Origin: Pyxicephalus adspersus
Taxonomy: Eukaryota > Chordata > Amphibia > Anura > Pyxicephalidae
Reading direction: 5' to 3'
Assembly: GCF_032062135.1 (NCBI RefSeq)
Contig: NC_092868.1
Location: 44,891,603 to 44,955,602 of the forward strand
DNA length: 64,000 bases
Numbering within the stretch: position 1 is the first letter of the stretch; every line of letters starts with the position of its first letter. The position numbers and the translations under genes were made by a program. The notes beneath the pieces are model-generated. The model did not search any database. It had not been told where the DNA came from and was given only the letters and a program-made list of their open reading frames with translations. Shown one piece after another: positions 11,523 to 22,315 of this stretch.

Positions 11523-11973
11523 GTGAGTCAGTTCTGCACTACAAGATACTAAATACCCATTCCGATATTATAATAATGTTGCACTATACTAATTGAGGCA
11601 GATTACGTCATTTCATTATTTCTGGTCTAATAGATTGATCATGTTTTCCATAATAAAGGAAAAAAGTTTTCTCATGAGCACACTTTAAATCTTGCAATCT
11701 GCATAGTTATTGTGCATGATGCATCTATCCATTGTGAGTCACTGTGAATCCAATGTGCAATGTATAACAGGGTTACTCTATTGAGATCTACTCCCACTTG
11801 CTGCTTGATATTCTTAGTTTTTTTAAATAAATATGAAAATGTTTAATATGTCATAACAATAAAAAAGTACTCCTGAACCTAAAATGACCAAAAAACAACT
11901 ACAAGGTTCCCAAATCAATCTTGCAACCAGTGTATACCCACAAGTGATGCACTTTTTCCTCTTTATCTTCCAG
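11523..11973 (+). other. kbp intron 4
   Basis: A 451 bp AT-rich intron. I see no repeat or signal in it beyond the splice sites. Confidence 0.85.
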
Positions 11974-12200
11974 GAAGCAACTTTGGCTGTAGCACCTTTG
12001 ACAATCACAACAGTCAGGGAGAATGCCATATCCTTCAGCAAACCCTTCATGCAAACTGGAATTGGTATACTCCTAAAGAAAGACGCGGCCGCTGAGGGCT
12101 CATACTTGTTCGGTTTTCTGAGTCCCTTCAGCAAAGAGTTATGGATCGGAATCATCATCTCCTATGTGATCACCAGCCTCTGCTTGTTTCTTGTTGGAAG
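11974..12200 (+). CDS. kbp: kbp coding exon 5: S1 end and M1
   Basis: 227 nt, phase 0 to 2, residues 109-183. It carries A-P-L-T-I-T-T-V-R, with P116, T118 and R123 at the agonist-binding positions, followed by F-S-K-P-F-M. The first membrane helix (about 165-183) ends the exon. Residue 111 is Thr where relatives usually have Asp. Confidence 0.95.
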
Positions 12201-14160
12201 GTAAGAATGGATTTGAGTAGCCAAATAATAGGACAATTGCTGAGTTTCCCTTTTTCCAGATGAGGTAGCCCATTAAGCTGCTTTTCGCACAAAAAAGTCC
12301 TCCAGTTTTTTTTTTAGAATGTATAAAACGTGAAATAATGGAGATGATTTCAGTTTTAGTGAAGTTGTCCTGTAACAGCCAAATTGAATGTTCAGTTGAA
12401 ATTCTACAGAATCCACTTTTTGAAAATCCACTTAAAGAAGTAAAGGTTATTCTCTGTAGCTGCTGGCAAGGTCGGATTTTTACTCAGACGGTGGCTGCTT
12501 TACAAGGAAAAAAAAATGTAAACTTTTGTTTTTATGCACCTTAAATGTTCTTAGCACACCTAAAAAATTGACCATTTAATTGAACTTTACATATTGACCC
12601 CCACGCCCCTTCGGCGCTGTCATTTATGTGGCTAAAGCCATAACACCTCGAGATGATTGGGAGATGATAAAAGTGTAGACTAGCTTTGAAAATAAATGGG
12701 CTGAATGTGCTCATGCTCAGTAGGAGCTGGCCATATCTGGAGCTTTGTTTTATTAAGGATGTTTGGCATCGGGCAGAGTATCATAGTGGGCAGACCACCA
12801 GATCAATTTCTATTTAGCATAAGTTCAGCACACATGGGCAGGGCAGCTCACAGAATAGTACAATGCAAAAAGGTCCCCATCATACTTACCTGGCAGTCAG
12901 CAAAAAAAAAAAGCAAATTTTCAATTGACGTTTTATGTTAAAAAACGTCAATTGGTAAAGCCAACTGGCGTGCCAAGTCACCACTGCTATATATTTAGAT
13001 AGCTTCATCTCAGGTAGGTGGAGTAAACTTGGCTAAAAGAGTAGTCCTAGGGCAGTTTGCTGCATAGTAATACACAACAAATTAGTTTTAAAGTGTGAAT
13101 CCTCGTACAGACATCCAATGGCATCAGAGGATTGTTGCTGTGAATGATCTTTCATAACTGTTTCCAGTGACAGGTGAACTAATGAGCACTGTTCTGTTTA
13201 TTAGAGAGGGGAGGACAAGTAAGCGGCACCCTGCTGTGCTTTCCTCTATAGGAGTGAAGAGTGGTTGCTCATCAATCCGCTGTGGCTCAGCCAGGCCACC
13301 GAACAATACAATAGCTGTGCCAGCACAGACACATCCTTGCCCCTGGCATGATATAGATCCTTCACATACACAAATTAGGTATCTTATTTATCTCCCCTTC
13401 TGGCCCTGCACATCCCTGATATTAATCATTGCATTTTAATAATGCACTGACATTACAGCTAAGAACGGAACTAGAAGCTAAATGGGAATAAATCATTTTC
13501 ACCTTGGAAAATCTGTAAAAATAAAATGAACTGCAGGCAATCTGTTATTAGTCATTTTGGATTTAATGCATAAGTAATAAGGCAGAGTATAAATATAATG
13601 GAGGGAGCTTAATGCTCATAGTTTTATTAAAGGAGACCTGTCAAAAAGAACAACAGCAATGAGAAGTGTTGGCTGTGGTTATCACAGGTTTCAGTCAGAC
13701 TAATCGAATCTGACACGGACAGCTCCTCAGATATAGCCATGATGGCAAAGCAATACAATACAACAATACAATACAAACCTAGATGAATAGTTTACAGGTG
13801 ATACGGCAATAACATGCACTTCTGCAAAAGTTGTGTTTGGCTAAATAATGACGTGGCTCGATATGCACCATCATACAGGGACTGGTATTAGTATATGAGT
13901 ATCACATAACTAAGGCCCATATATTTTTGCAAAAAGCAACTTTAAGAAATTTAGAATTTGCATAGTTGGCCCTTGTCTTAAAATAGTTGTAGCAAGAGTT
14001 TATTGACCTTTTTTGTCAAATATGGGCAGCTTCAGTTTGTTTTGTAGTTTGATCTACAATTTTAGGTTGAGCCATCAATGAGACATAGTAAATGCCATAT
14101 CATTCAGATTCCCAATCTGGGCCAAGTGATCTACTAATGATTTTGAATATGTTGTTTCAG
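12201..14160 (+). other. kbp intron 5
   Basis: About 2 kb. It contains a perfect 13-bp inverted repeat (12922-12954) and, around 13090-13345, a diverged segment sharing the AGCGGCACCCTGCTGTGC block with the Harbinger-like MITEs. Otherwise nothing is recognised. Confidence 0.75.
12922..12954. repeat. Perfect 13-bp hairpin
   Basis: CAATTGACGTTTT and its exact reverse complement are separated by 7 bases. It may be the core of an old palindromic transposon. Confidence 0.85.
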
Positions 14161-14258
14161 GGTAAGCCCCTGTGAATGGACTGAACCTGCCAGTGAACAG
14201 AATCAATTCACCCTACTGAACAGCCTTTGGTATGGAGTTGGAGCACTCACACTGCAAG
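14161..14258 (+). CDS. kbp: kbp coding exon 6: pore loop
   Basis: 98 nt, phase 2 to 1. It encodes residues 184-216, including S-P-C-E-W and L-N-S-L-W-Y-G-V-G-A-L-T-L-Q. It is the re-entrant pore segment. The Q/R-site equivalent is L215 rather than Gln or Arg. Confidence 0.94.
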
Positions 14259-14449
14259 GTAAAGGGATGGGCGATTTTCTAGTACTGAAAGTGTTGTTCA
14301 AAAGTAAATAAAAAGTAGTATAAATCATATACTGTGGATATGTATGATAAAAAATGGTGTGGCTAAACGCCTTACATCCTTGCCCACGCTATCTTAGAGA
14401 GAAGAGTTTGTCTTTCTAGATCTAGACACAGACATGAGGGGTTGGTGGT

Positions 14450-14672
14450 ACAGTTTAGGCATCTCTTGAAGTTCTCTAGGACTGGAGAAGGTAGACCGTC
14501 ATGGGAGAACCTGAGTGATCTAGCAAGCATGGAGTGAATTACCTAAAGTCATTTGCCATTAGTTGGCAAATATTTTCGACCAGATCTATTCCAGGTTCAT
14601 GGGATCACCCAGGATCTACCATGATAGTCTATCTTCTCTGGTTTAAGAGAGCTTTAATAATTCAAGCCCAAT
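14450..14672. mobile_element. Degraded palindromic MITE (TCAGGC family)
   Basis: The right half, with GGATCACCCAGG and GAGAGCTTTAATAATTCA, resembles the copies at 36074, 39603 and 55663. The left half is strongly diverged. Confidence 0.5.
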
Positions 14673-15369
14673 GTCTCTTGGCCCAGCATGTACCCTAAAA
14701 TGAAACATTTTGGTTCTGCATGCATTCTTGTTTAGGCAATGGAGAAGGAAAAGAAAGGAAGAAGGGGGTTGGCAGCTCATTGTTTAGTCAATCTACATCG
14801 ACTGGAAGTCATCTGTCCATTGTATCTCTTCCAGTGTAACCTCAACTCAGTTGTCCTATATTTAAATAATCTGCAGGAAATGTAATATAACTATCTGTAA
14901 CTTAATAAATTCTGAACCTAATGGGAGCTGCTGTTTATTTTAAGATTGAATTCACAGGAAAGCTCTTTACCAGCTGGTGTAAGCAGTACCCGCTCCATTG
15001 CCCATTACACTGAATGGCAAACTAACTGCTTGGCATAAATGATGTAAGAATTAATAGTACAGTAACTGCATGACACAACCAAGTCTTTGATCCACCCATA
15101 CAGACAGACTTTAGTTGTGTAGCACATATTGAGGGTAAGGAGGACAAGTTTTATACTGATGGGGATAGGTTATGGTTCCTGTGGTTGAAACCTGAGGTCC
15201 AGCTGTATGTAGATAAACCAGGCTAGAGCTGAATAGCACTCTCATAACTTTCTCTTTGGGGCTTCCACCAAGACATGGCTTGTGTCTGTTGTACATAACG
15301 TGTTTGCACTCTTCAGACACATGTGTCTAATATCCTACCTAAAACACTCTCATCCAATCAAAAGGCAAG

Positions 15370-15505
15370 GTACAGGTAGTCCCCGGGTTACATATTAGAA
15401 AGGGACACTGTAGGTTTGTTTTTAAGTTGGATTTGTGTGCAAGTCAGTCCAGTTCAACACAAATATATATATAAACTTGGTCATTGTGTCTCACAATCTC
15501 CGCTG
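15370..15505 (+). repeat. Fragment of AGTCCCCGGGTTAC repeat
   Basis: AGTCCCCGGGTTAC followed by GACACTGTAGGTTTGTTTTT and AAGTTGGATTTGTGTGCAAG is a pattern I know from dispersed vertebrate DNA-transposon repeats. Only one end is recognisable. Confidence 0.45.
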
Positions 15506-15621
15506 AATTAATGTGCAGACCGAATGCAGCTATCATGGGCATACTGTACCATAAAAATATTGCATAAATGCATTCATTCCTTTTTTAGACCACCAACCTC
15601 ATACCAGTTGGTGAGCTAGAA

Positions 15622-15919
15622 CAGTGATTTTCAACCACTGTTCCGTGGCACACTAGTGTGCCGTGAGAGATCTTCAGGTGTACCGTGGGAAATTATCCAA
15701 TTACCATTGTCGAGTGTCTGTGCTGTAGTGACTGGCAGAGTAATGTAATACTCTTCTATGTCAGTGGGTGGCAGTAGGTAGCTCAAGCTCCTTGTTTTTT
15801 TTTGTAGGCGAGAATTAGCTACAAAGTGTAATTTTGTAACACTTTTGATTTGACGTGTGCCGCAGGATTTTTTTAATGTAAAAAATGTGCCGTGGCTCAA
15901 AAATGGTTGAAAAACACTG
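15622..15919. mobile_element. hAT MITE with perfect 8-bp target duplication
   Basis: The element starts CAGTGATTTTCAACCA and ends TGGTTGAAAAACACTG. AGCTAGAA flanks it exactly on both sides (15614-15621 and 15920-15927). Terminal inverted repeats starting CAGTG with an 8-bp duplication define a hAT superfamily insertion. It is 298 bp and non-coding. Confidence 0.92.
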
Positions 15920-16037
15920 AGCTAGAAAACCAGAAGAAATTGGAGTAAAGGTCCTGTAGCTGTTTTTTTTTTTTATCTTGCTGTTTTTTGCATTGAAAAA
16001 TTTATTGTTGAAATGATTTTCCATCTTACTTCTGTAG

Positions 16038-16258
16038 GTGCCGAACCTCAACCTAAATCAGTGTCTGCCCGGATCATAGCTGTCATTTGGTGGGTGTTTT
16101 CCATCACCCTCCTGGCTGCCTATATTGGCAGCTTTGCTTCGTATATAAACAACAATACCAACCATACACCAAATATTCAAACAGTGGAGGATTTGCTGAG
16201 GCAAGATAAACTCGAGTTTGGGACCATGAGCAACTCTTCCACGTTTAATTTCTTTAAG
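16038..16258 (+). CDS. kbp: kbp coding exon 7: M3 and S2 start
   Basis: 221 nt, phase 1 to 0, residues 217-290. It begins G-A-E-P-Q-P-K-S and includes the pore-lining helix (about 229-253), where the receptor-wide SYTANLAAF motif is replaced by A-Y-I-G-S-F-A-S-Y. S2 follows, with ligand residues S284/T285 in S-N-S-S-T-F-N-F-F. Confidence 0.95.
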
Positions 16259-18185
16259 GTGAGTCCTGACGAGTCTTCTAAAAAGCAGTATTAGTAATGT
16301 GATTTCAGGAACACTACTCTGTAGCGGGCCACTGATTTTACCCGGTAGTTTGCCTAGGGCAGGGGATGTCAAACTCTGGCCCGTGGGCCAAATTTTTTTG
16401 GCCCCCCCAAACAGTTCCAAAAATTAACTGCATCCGGCCTGCCCGCATTACCACCTCACATCATCATTTTCAATACATTGACATTATTCCTGTACAACCA
16501 TCATGTGACACAAAGCCTAGGCAATGATCACATTAAATCTGACTACCAGGGGCATTGTGTTTGTTTCAGTCCATTAGAGACTGCATAGTGTAATATTTAG
16601 TGTCAGACAAACTTGTGATGTGAGAGGATGAACAACACACAGGCTGCATAGATAGATAGAAATTAGTCTTTTTAACCCTAAAGTGTGTGTAGAGGGGTTT
16701 GTTTTTGTTAGTTATGGATGAAGTAGTAAACTTCCTCCAATTTTTTTCAATACATTTCAAGTTTGGCCCCCATCATGGTCTACGTTTTTTATTTCGTCCC
16801 TCTGTGTATTTGAGTTTGATACCCTTTTACGTTTTACGTTTATTTAGTTTAATTTTGAAATTCTGTTAGAGCATTACATGAAGCTTTTTTGGGATTTTGG
16901 GTACAATGTTTGCATTTCTATGCAGTTAGTGGATTTATGGGACAAATTACTGGCAGTGTGTGTATATGGGGGTGTTTCTTTCATACATATGTATCTATGA
17001 TTAAAGTAGTCATTGAACTGCTGAAGCTACAGCAAACCGCTTGGCTTGTTCCAAACAAACTGCAACTGTGTAAAGGATATAAAAGTCTATTCAGTATACC
17101 TTATCCTGAGTTCACTTGAAGTAATTTCAGCCACATTTTACAGCATTACAATTATGCCTATAGAGAAGGAGGGAGGAGGGGGGGGACACTGTGGTTGGTG
17201 ACCTGTCTTGGGAAAAACAATAGTATTTGAGTGGGAAAACCCATCCTGGCCAATCAACTTACCACAAACATGGTGATGGAACCAGAAGTGGCTCCAGACA
17301 CAGACCAGAGGAAAGGCATTGCAACTTATTATAGAAAAGAATGCCAAGTGGCTTTTTCAACTCAGCAATGCTTTATATATGGGACAAATTGGAAGGGAAG
17401 GGCAGCAATCTCAGCCATGGATGATACCATGGAGGTTAAAGCTGTACACTTGTAGCAGATGTATTCCTGTCTTGATAGCTCACTTACTTTGTGAAGCTGG
17501 TGTTGGGCTAAGGTACTTAGGGTCCGCCAGGGAAAACAGAAGTACTGAGAAACCTTTAAAAGACATGCAGCCTGTTAGAATTGGTGTGGCTTTCTGTGGG
17601 TGGGCATGGTATAATTTAACAATTGCTCATTCTTAGAATAAAACAAAACAGCTACTTTCAGGAAAAGGGTTTTAGATGTCAACTTTTGCTACTAACTGCT
17701 GTGGTCCAAGAGACACAGAAGAAGTAACAAGGGGATGCATGCAAACCTCAGGGGACCAATGCAATAGATACCATTCACTTACAAAAGTGTTTGGTTACTT
17801 ACCTTAGCAAATAAGGTTACCTTGTGTTAACTCTGAATATCCAATCACGTGCTTGGGAATTAAAGAAAAAATGGAACTTTGCTTCCACTTCAATGGAAAA
17901 TTGAAGTGAACTCAGCTTCACCACAATAATTAAGCAATGGTATGATCACCTCTATGGAGCTTTCATACACAGTAGGTTGGCCGCAGAGAGTCTTAAGCCA
18001 GAGTCTGTATGATCAAGTAGACCAGTCCAAAAGTATCTGCTATAAGTGTCCCCAAAATTGCTTTTACAATTAAAATCCTTACATTTTGCTGTAGTTTTAA
18101 AAATAATGTAATGCCTAAATAACTCAGGAATTTGTGTATTGCTATATTTGTATTTTTATTTAATGCCTTTGTCTCCTCAATGCAG
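16259..18185 (+). other. kbp intron 7
   Basis: It contains a hAT-like element at 16360-16826. The remainder (about 16.83-18.18 kb) holds no feature I recognise. Confidence 0.8.
16360..16826 (+). mobile_element. hAT-like element, GTCAAACTCTGGCCC family
   Basis: It starts CAGGGGATGTCAAACTCTGG and ends with the inverted counterpart GAGTTTGATACCC. These terminal words are typical of widespread vertebrate hAT MITEs. Target duplications are not clear. Confidence 0.65.
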
Positions 18186-18411
18186 AATTCTAAGAACCCA
18201 AAATTCCAAATGATTTACGAGTACATGGACAAAAGGAAGGATCGTGTGCTTGTGAAATCTTTTTCTGAAGGAGTACAGCGAGTCAGAGAATCAAACTACG
18301 CCTTTCTGGGAGAGTCTATCAGCCAGGATTTTGTTGTGGCCAAACACTGCGACCTCATTCGTGCCCCAGAAGTGATTGGGGGCAGAGGATATGGCATTGC
18401 AGCAGAATTAG
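18186..18411 (+). CDS. kbp: kbp coding exon 8: S2 ligand lobe
   Basis: 226 nt, phase 0 to 1, residues 291-365. It contains Y-E-Y-M-D-K-R-K and Y-A-F-L-G-E-S, with E333 at the position that contacts the ligand amino group, then R-G-Y-G-I-A. The acceptor is CAATGCAG. Confidence 0.95.
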
Positions 18412-18787
18412 GTATTTCCAAAATAAGTCAGTAAAATGTGGGGCCTGCACTTGCTTATGTTCTTCAAATATTAGTTTCCTGGCTGTCATGCTGAGCCATT
18501 GATATCAACCACTACATAATGCTGATAGGATACAGGCTTTTCTACTCCATTTTATATCACATTACAACTTTTATTTGTAACTTGCTTTCTGAAAACCCCC
18601 ACAAGTGACCATTTCCCCTCCCCGTTTTACTAGTAACTAGTGAACAACACTAGTTGCAATGAATATTTTTGTCCATTTCCCTAGATAAAGATGATGTACT
18701 TATTGGAAAAAATAAACATACACAGACTAACATTATCTGTTCTACTGAATATGTTTAGTAACATATGTATATGTGATGTTTCCTCAG
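18412..18787 (+). other. kbp intron 8
   Basis: A 376 bp intron. No repeat or regulatory signal is recognised. Confidence 0.85.
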
Positions 18788-19035
18788 ACTCTCCCCTCAT
18801 CAGACCACTGACCATTGCCATTTTGGAGCTGTTTGAGTCCGGACGACTGGAGTACCTGCGCCAGAAATGGTGGGAAAACACTTGCTCTACAAAAGACCAA
18901 ACAGGCTGGGCACCTGTGCAGACCCAAATGCTGGGTGGCATCTTCCTTATCCTGGGTATTGGCTTAGCCTTGGGGCTGATTGTCTCTTTCATTGAGCTTG
19001 TGTGTAAATCAAAAAGTAATGCTGATCTACAAAAG
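18788..19035 (+). CDS. kbp: kbp coding exon 9: S2 end and M4
   Basis: 248 nt, phase 1 to 0, residues 366-448. It encodes the L-E-Y-L-R-Q-K-W-W helix, a Cys-containing segment and a glycine-rich M4 helix (about 414-437). A basic K-S-K-S-N cytosolic stretch follows. Confidence 0.95.
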
Positions 19036-21061
19036 GTATGTGCAATTCCAAAATGTATGTGAATGACTGGCTGTTTTTTTTATCTTTTATCTGTGCTTAC
19101 AATCTGCTAGATGACAATAGGTATTGAAATAACAAAACCAGCATCAATAATATGTCAAGACTAAAACATGTCCAGTAAGGCTTAGTCTAAACAGATGTTT
19201 TCCCCAAGGTTTAACCTGAGGCTTTAAAAGCCCATGTTTGAAATTCCAATAGGCTAATCTTCATCAGGACATTTCCTTGAGGCATGTTTTAGATCCTTAT
19301 CTTAAATGTTGCTTGCAACGTTTAAAAAATTCAAATGCAGAGAAAACGCTCCTATTGATATCAATGGAGGATTTTACAAGCAGTTTAAGCTTTTTATGAA
19401 ACTTCTATTGAAAACAATGGGGGCCTTTTATAAGCTTTTTTTTTTTAGCAGGGCTTTGGAATCTGGAAGCCCCCTTTAATAAGGAGACTCCCACATGTCC
19501 ACCACCCCACCCTGGAGAATGATTACAGGGTGTACATAAAATATGTGTAAAAATAAGATGAGGCTTTAATGTTAAAGTATTTTATTGAATGTGTGTGTTT
19601 TGTGTAACTGAACTTTATTTTTTTTTTTTTTAGAGGATATCCTACAACTCTACTGTAGTATGTGTTCTTGAATACAGAACACATGTCACAGTTCCGCTAG
19701 GGCTGCAGGAGTAATCAGGAGAGCGGAACTCTGCTCCCTGATTGGCTGAGGAAAGAGAAATCCTGATGATGCTGAGCAATCACAAAGCAGTAGAGGTGAA
19801 TAGGGAGCCTTGTCCTCATTTAACCCCTAGTGCCCGGGGATCCCTCACTGTCAGGATGAGTCCCACATCTGTGCTCATGACATGAATGCAGCCGTGGGAA
19901 TCATCCTGGCATTGGGGGGATAACCTATAAAAAAAAAAAAAATTACACAAAACACACATTCAATAAAATACTTTAACATTAAAGCCTCATTTTTTACGAT
20001 TATTTTTAACCCCTTCAGGGAATGAGTAAGAGGCTTTATGTACCCTGTACTCATTCCCTGAAAGGATTAAAAGTAAACATTTTATGAACACTTATGCAAA
20101 ATCGTGGCAATTCGTGGTAATACGCCATAGGCAGACAAGCTTTAAAACGCTTGTAAAAGTGCATAAAACACATATAAATGTGGTAGGAACGTTTACTTGC
20201 GTTTTTAAACCATCCGTGTAGACCCAGCCTAAAGGGAAAGGGTAAATTATACTTATTTTTGATACAGCTGCCAATCCTATCAGTAAATATTATAGAAGGA
20301 AAAAAGGCAAACAAAGGCATTTTTTTGGCAGTATAAAACAAAAAATGCTTTTACTGAGCATAAATAATTATCTTACTAGACAATTGTTCTACTAGACTAA
20401 TATAGAGTCTAAAAAGTACAAATCAAACATATAGATGGTTCCAGTAATTAACATTTTAATGTCCCATTTACCCGACGCATTTAGCTTTGTAGCTTCCTCA
20501 GGGGATTCAGAGACTTGGCTTGTTAGACAAAATTACACATAAAGAAAGAACATAATATAATAAATACTATTGATATGGTATTGATTAGTTATCTTATAAC
20601 AAAGTTACATAAGTAAGAATTGTAGAATAGTATTGAAGGCATCCAAAATATGATGAAAGATACACATTCAGAACAAACAAGAATACATTTTAAATTCTTT
20701 AAATTAACAATCTCTTTGCTAAATAAGGTCTTCTAGACTTGTGGGTTGCAAACTGCTGCTGTTGGCCTCTCCCAACTGTTCTGCGTTTTAACCATGCGGT
20801 TGTGTCAATTGGAGTTCAACTTCATCCACACCCAACTTTTATGTCATGTGGTTGAGGGGTTTAAGGTGGATCATTTTTTCAGAAGTCGATGTATAAAAGG
20901 AAGTAACTGCTGTAACCTGAAGTTGAAGGCAGCCAGAAGCAACATGTTGCATTCAGTAACCACACGGTGTTGGAAACCGCAATACTGTTGAAGTTTATTT
21001 TACTAAAAGATGCCAATGTAAATCTATTTTCAACACTATGACTTGTATTTTTATTGTACAG
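19036..21061 (+). other. kbp intron 9
   Basis: Half of it is a 1.05 kb Harbinger-like non-autonomous element (19179-20229). Around 20470-20520 there is a reverse copy of a GAAACGCRTTG-type repeat motif. The rest is unrecognised. Confidence 0.8.
19179..20229. mobile_element. 1.05-kb Harbinger-like MITE with long internal inverted arms
   Basis: The ends GGCTTAGTCTAAACAGATG and, inverted, GGCTGGGTCTACACGGATG match at most positions. TAA flanks both sides (19176-19178 and 20230-20232), the PIF/Harbinger signature. Inside, a segment at about 19549-19607 recurs as an almost exact reverse complement at 19942-19998. No transposase frame is present. Confidence 0.8.
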
Positions 21062-21139
21062 AGGTCCTGCTGCTCTGCCTTCTCAGAAGAAATCTCTCTG
21101 CGTTTTGGAAAAACACAAAGTTCGGAGGGAGTGGAAAAG
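21062..21139 (+). CDS. kbp: kbp coding exon 10: cytosolic tail
   Basis: 78 nt, phase 0 to 0, residues 449-474. It begins R-S-C-C-S-A-F-S-E-E, which matches the tail of Xenopus GluR-U1 as I recall it. The donor is GTACAG. If it were not used, the frame would read V-Q-P and stop at 21149. Confidence 0.9.
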
Positions 21140-22267
21140 GTACAGCCATAAATAGACCTGGAATGGAAAAATTTGGCAAGCTACAGCCAAGTCATTTACA
21201 GTTTTCTGTACTAGTTTATTTACCAGTAGTAACTATGGTGCTCTTGTTGCCCTGAAAGGTTATCTGTCCTGTCTTTTTACATTTTTAAAAAGATACCAGT
21301 TCTTGGAAAATGAGGTAGTCTATCTTTGATGTGTGGTGGTGGGCTGAGCCAACTGAGCCGTCTTATAATATATATGTGCCAGGCTTTTATAGTGCAATTT
21401 TCTGGCTCTACTGCCACACACATTAAAAAATACGAAACCAGGAAGCTTTCTTCCCAAATACTGTTCTTGCTGTAAAGTACTTTAAGATACTGATGGCCAA
21501 TTTAACTTTGCCAAAATTCTTCCCAACCTGATATCAGTATTAAGGCACACTGTCATTAAATGCCCTGTGCACAGAAGTTTAAGCTTGTTCATGGGCAGCG
21601 TGAATTGTTAAAGGGTATAAAAGACTCTTTTACATTTCAGTCTAAGGATGGTAACGTCTCACCCCAAGGTCACTTTTTCCCTATAGCCAACCTGTAAAAG
21701 AAGCATGAATATACTTCCAGCAGCCTTTGTATTAAAATGCCAAAGCTTCTCCACTGCCTAGCTGCAGAAAGTATCCTACACTTTCAGGGTACACAGGACA
21801 AGCTATAGCTCAAATTATAATAAGATATAAAACAACATTAAGGTAATGTAAAGGGTAAGGCCATGTTAGATTAGCCCAGCAGCAGCAACCCCCCAGGCTT
21901 TCAGTTGTTTGCAAAGAGACCTGTACAGGTGGAAGCAAAAGCCTTGCACTTTTTCCCCACCTTTTTTTTTTAATTGCAATGTTTGCATGAACAATGCCAA
22001 GCAGTTCCAATTCAACTCTATGGAGGCAGCAGGGGTGGAAAGCTGCAGCTTGATGTGGCAAACAGTGTGCAGAAATTCTGCTTCCCCTGGCCAAGATTCG
22101 AACCTGGGACCTAGCGCTGTAAAGGCCAGAGTGCTGCCCTTGACTACACCAATCAATTAGACTGGCAACAGTCTCCTAAAAAGCAACTGATATCTAAATC
22201 TAGCTTAGTACATTATTTTTCCTGTACAGTAAATACAATGTTTACATGACAATGTTTGGTTTAACAG
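21140..22267 (+). other. kbp intron 10
   Basis: It contains a fragment of a SINE head in reverse orientation (about 22085-22142). Nothing else is recognised. Confidence 0.8.
22085..22142 (-). repeat. SINE head fragment, reverse
   Basis: GGCCAAGATTCGAACCTGGG followed by ACCTAGCGCTGTAAAGGCC is the reverse of the tRNA-like head with the B box GGTTCGAATC. It is not a functional tRNA gene because no cloverleaf can be completed. Confidence 0.65.
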
Positions 22268-22315
22268 GACCAGAAATCTCCCACTTCAAACAGCTGTGAT
22301 GAAGTGAAGGCCTAG
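22268..22315 (+). CDS. kbp: kbp last coding exon
   Basis: The acceptor TTTAACAG leads into 15 codons and a TAG at 22313-22315. They encode D-Q-K-S-P-T-S-N-S-C-D-E-V-K-A, similar to the D-S-V-K-S end of Xenopus GluR-U1, which supports this splice over read-through of exon 10. Confidence 0.85.
   Translation, partial: DQKSPTSNSCDEVKA

Larger units (their letters stand above)
14259..16037 (+). other. kbp intron 6
   Basis: It contains a degraded palindromic MITE (about 14450-14672), a repeat start resembling AGTCCCCGGGTTAC elements (15370-15505), and a hAT MITE with a perfect target duplication (15622-15919). Confidence 0.8.
4588..22315 (+). other. kbp: kbp gene: kainate-binding protein / glutamate receptor U1 type (11 coding exons)
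   Basis: Joining the 11 coding exons (CDS 4596-22315) gives 489 residues, close to the 479 I recall for Xenopus GluR-U1. These proteins are glutamate-receptor subunits of the neuronal plasma membrane that bind kainate but lack the large amino-terminal domain. Layout: signal peptide 1-19, S1 ligand lobe about 36-160, M1 about 165-183, pore loop about 203-217, M3 about 229-253, S2 lobe about 262-405, M4 about 414-437, cytosolic tail 438-489. Ligand contacts are conserved: P116, T118 and R123 in S1, S284/T285 and E333 in S2. Sequons lie at N78, N255, N258 and N282. All exon joins keep phase and nearly all have good GT/AG sites. Oddities are a Leu at the pore Q/R position (215) and an altered M3 motif (243-252). 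Close identity to GluR-U1 at both termini makes the assignment firm. Confidence 0.93.

Noticed and set aside
20892..20900. TATAAAAGG in kbp intron 9
   Set aside because: It lies inside a gene just before the last exons, with no sign of an alternative first exon.
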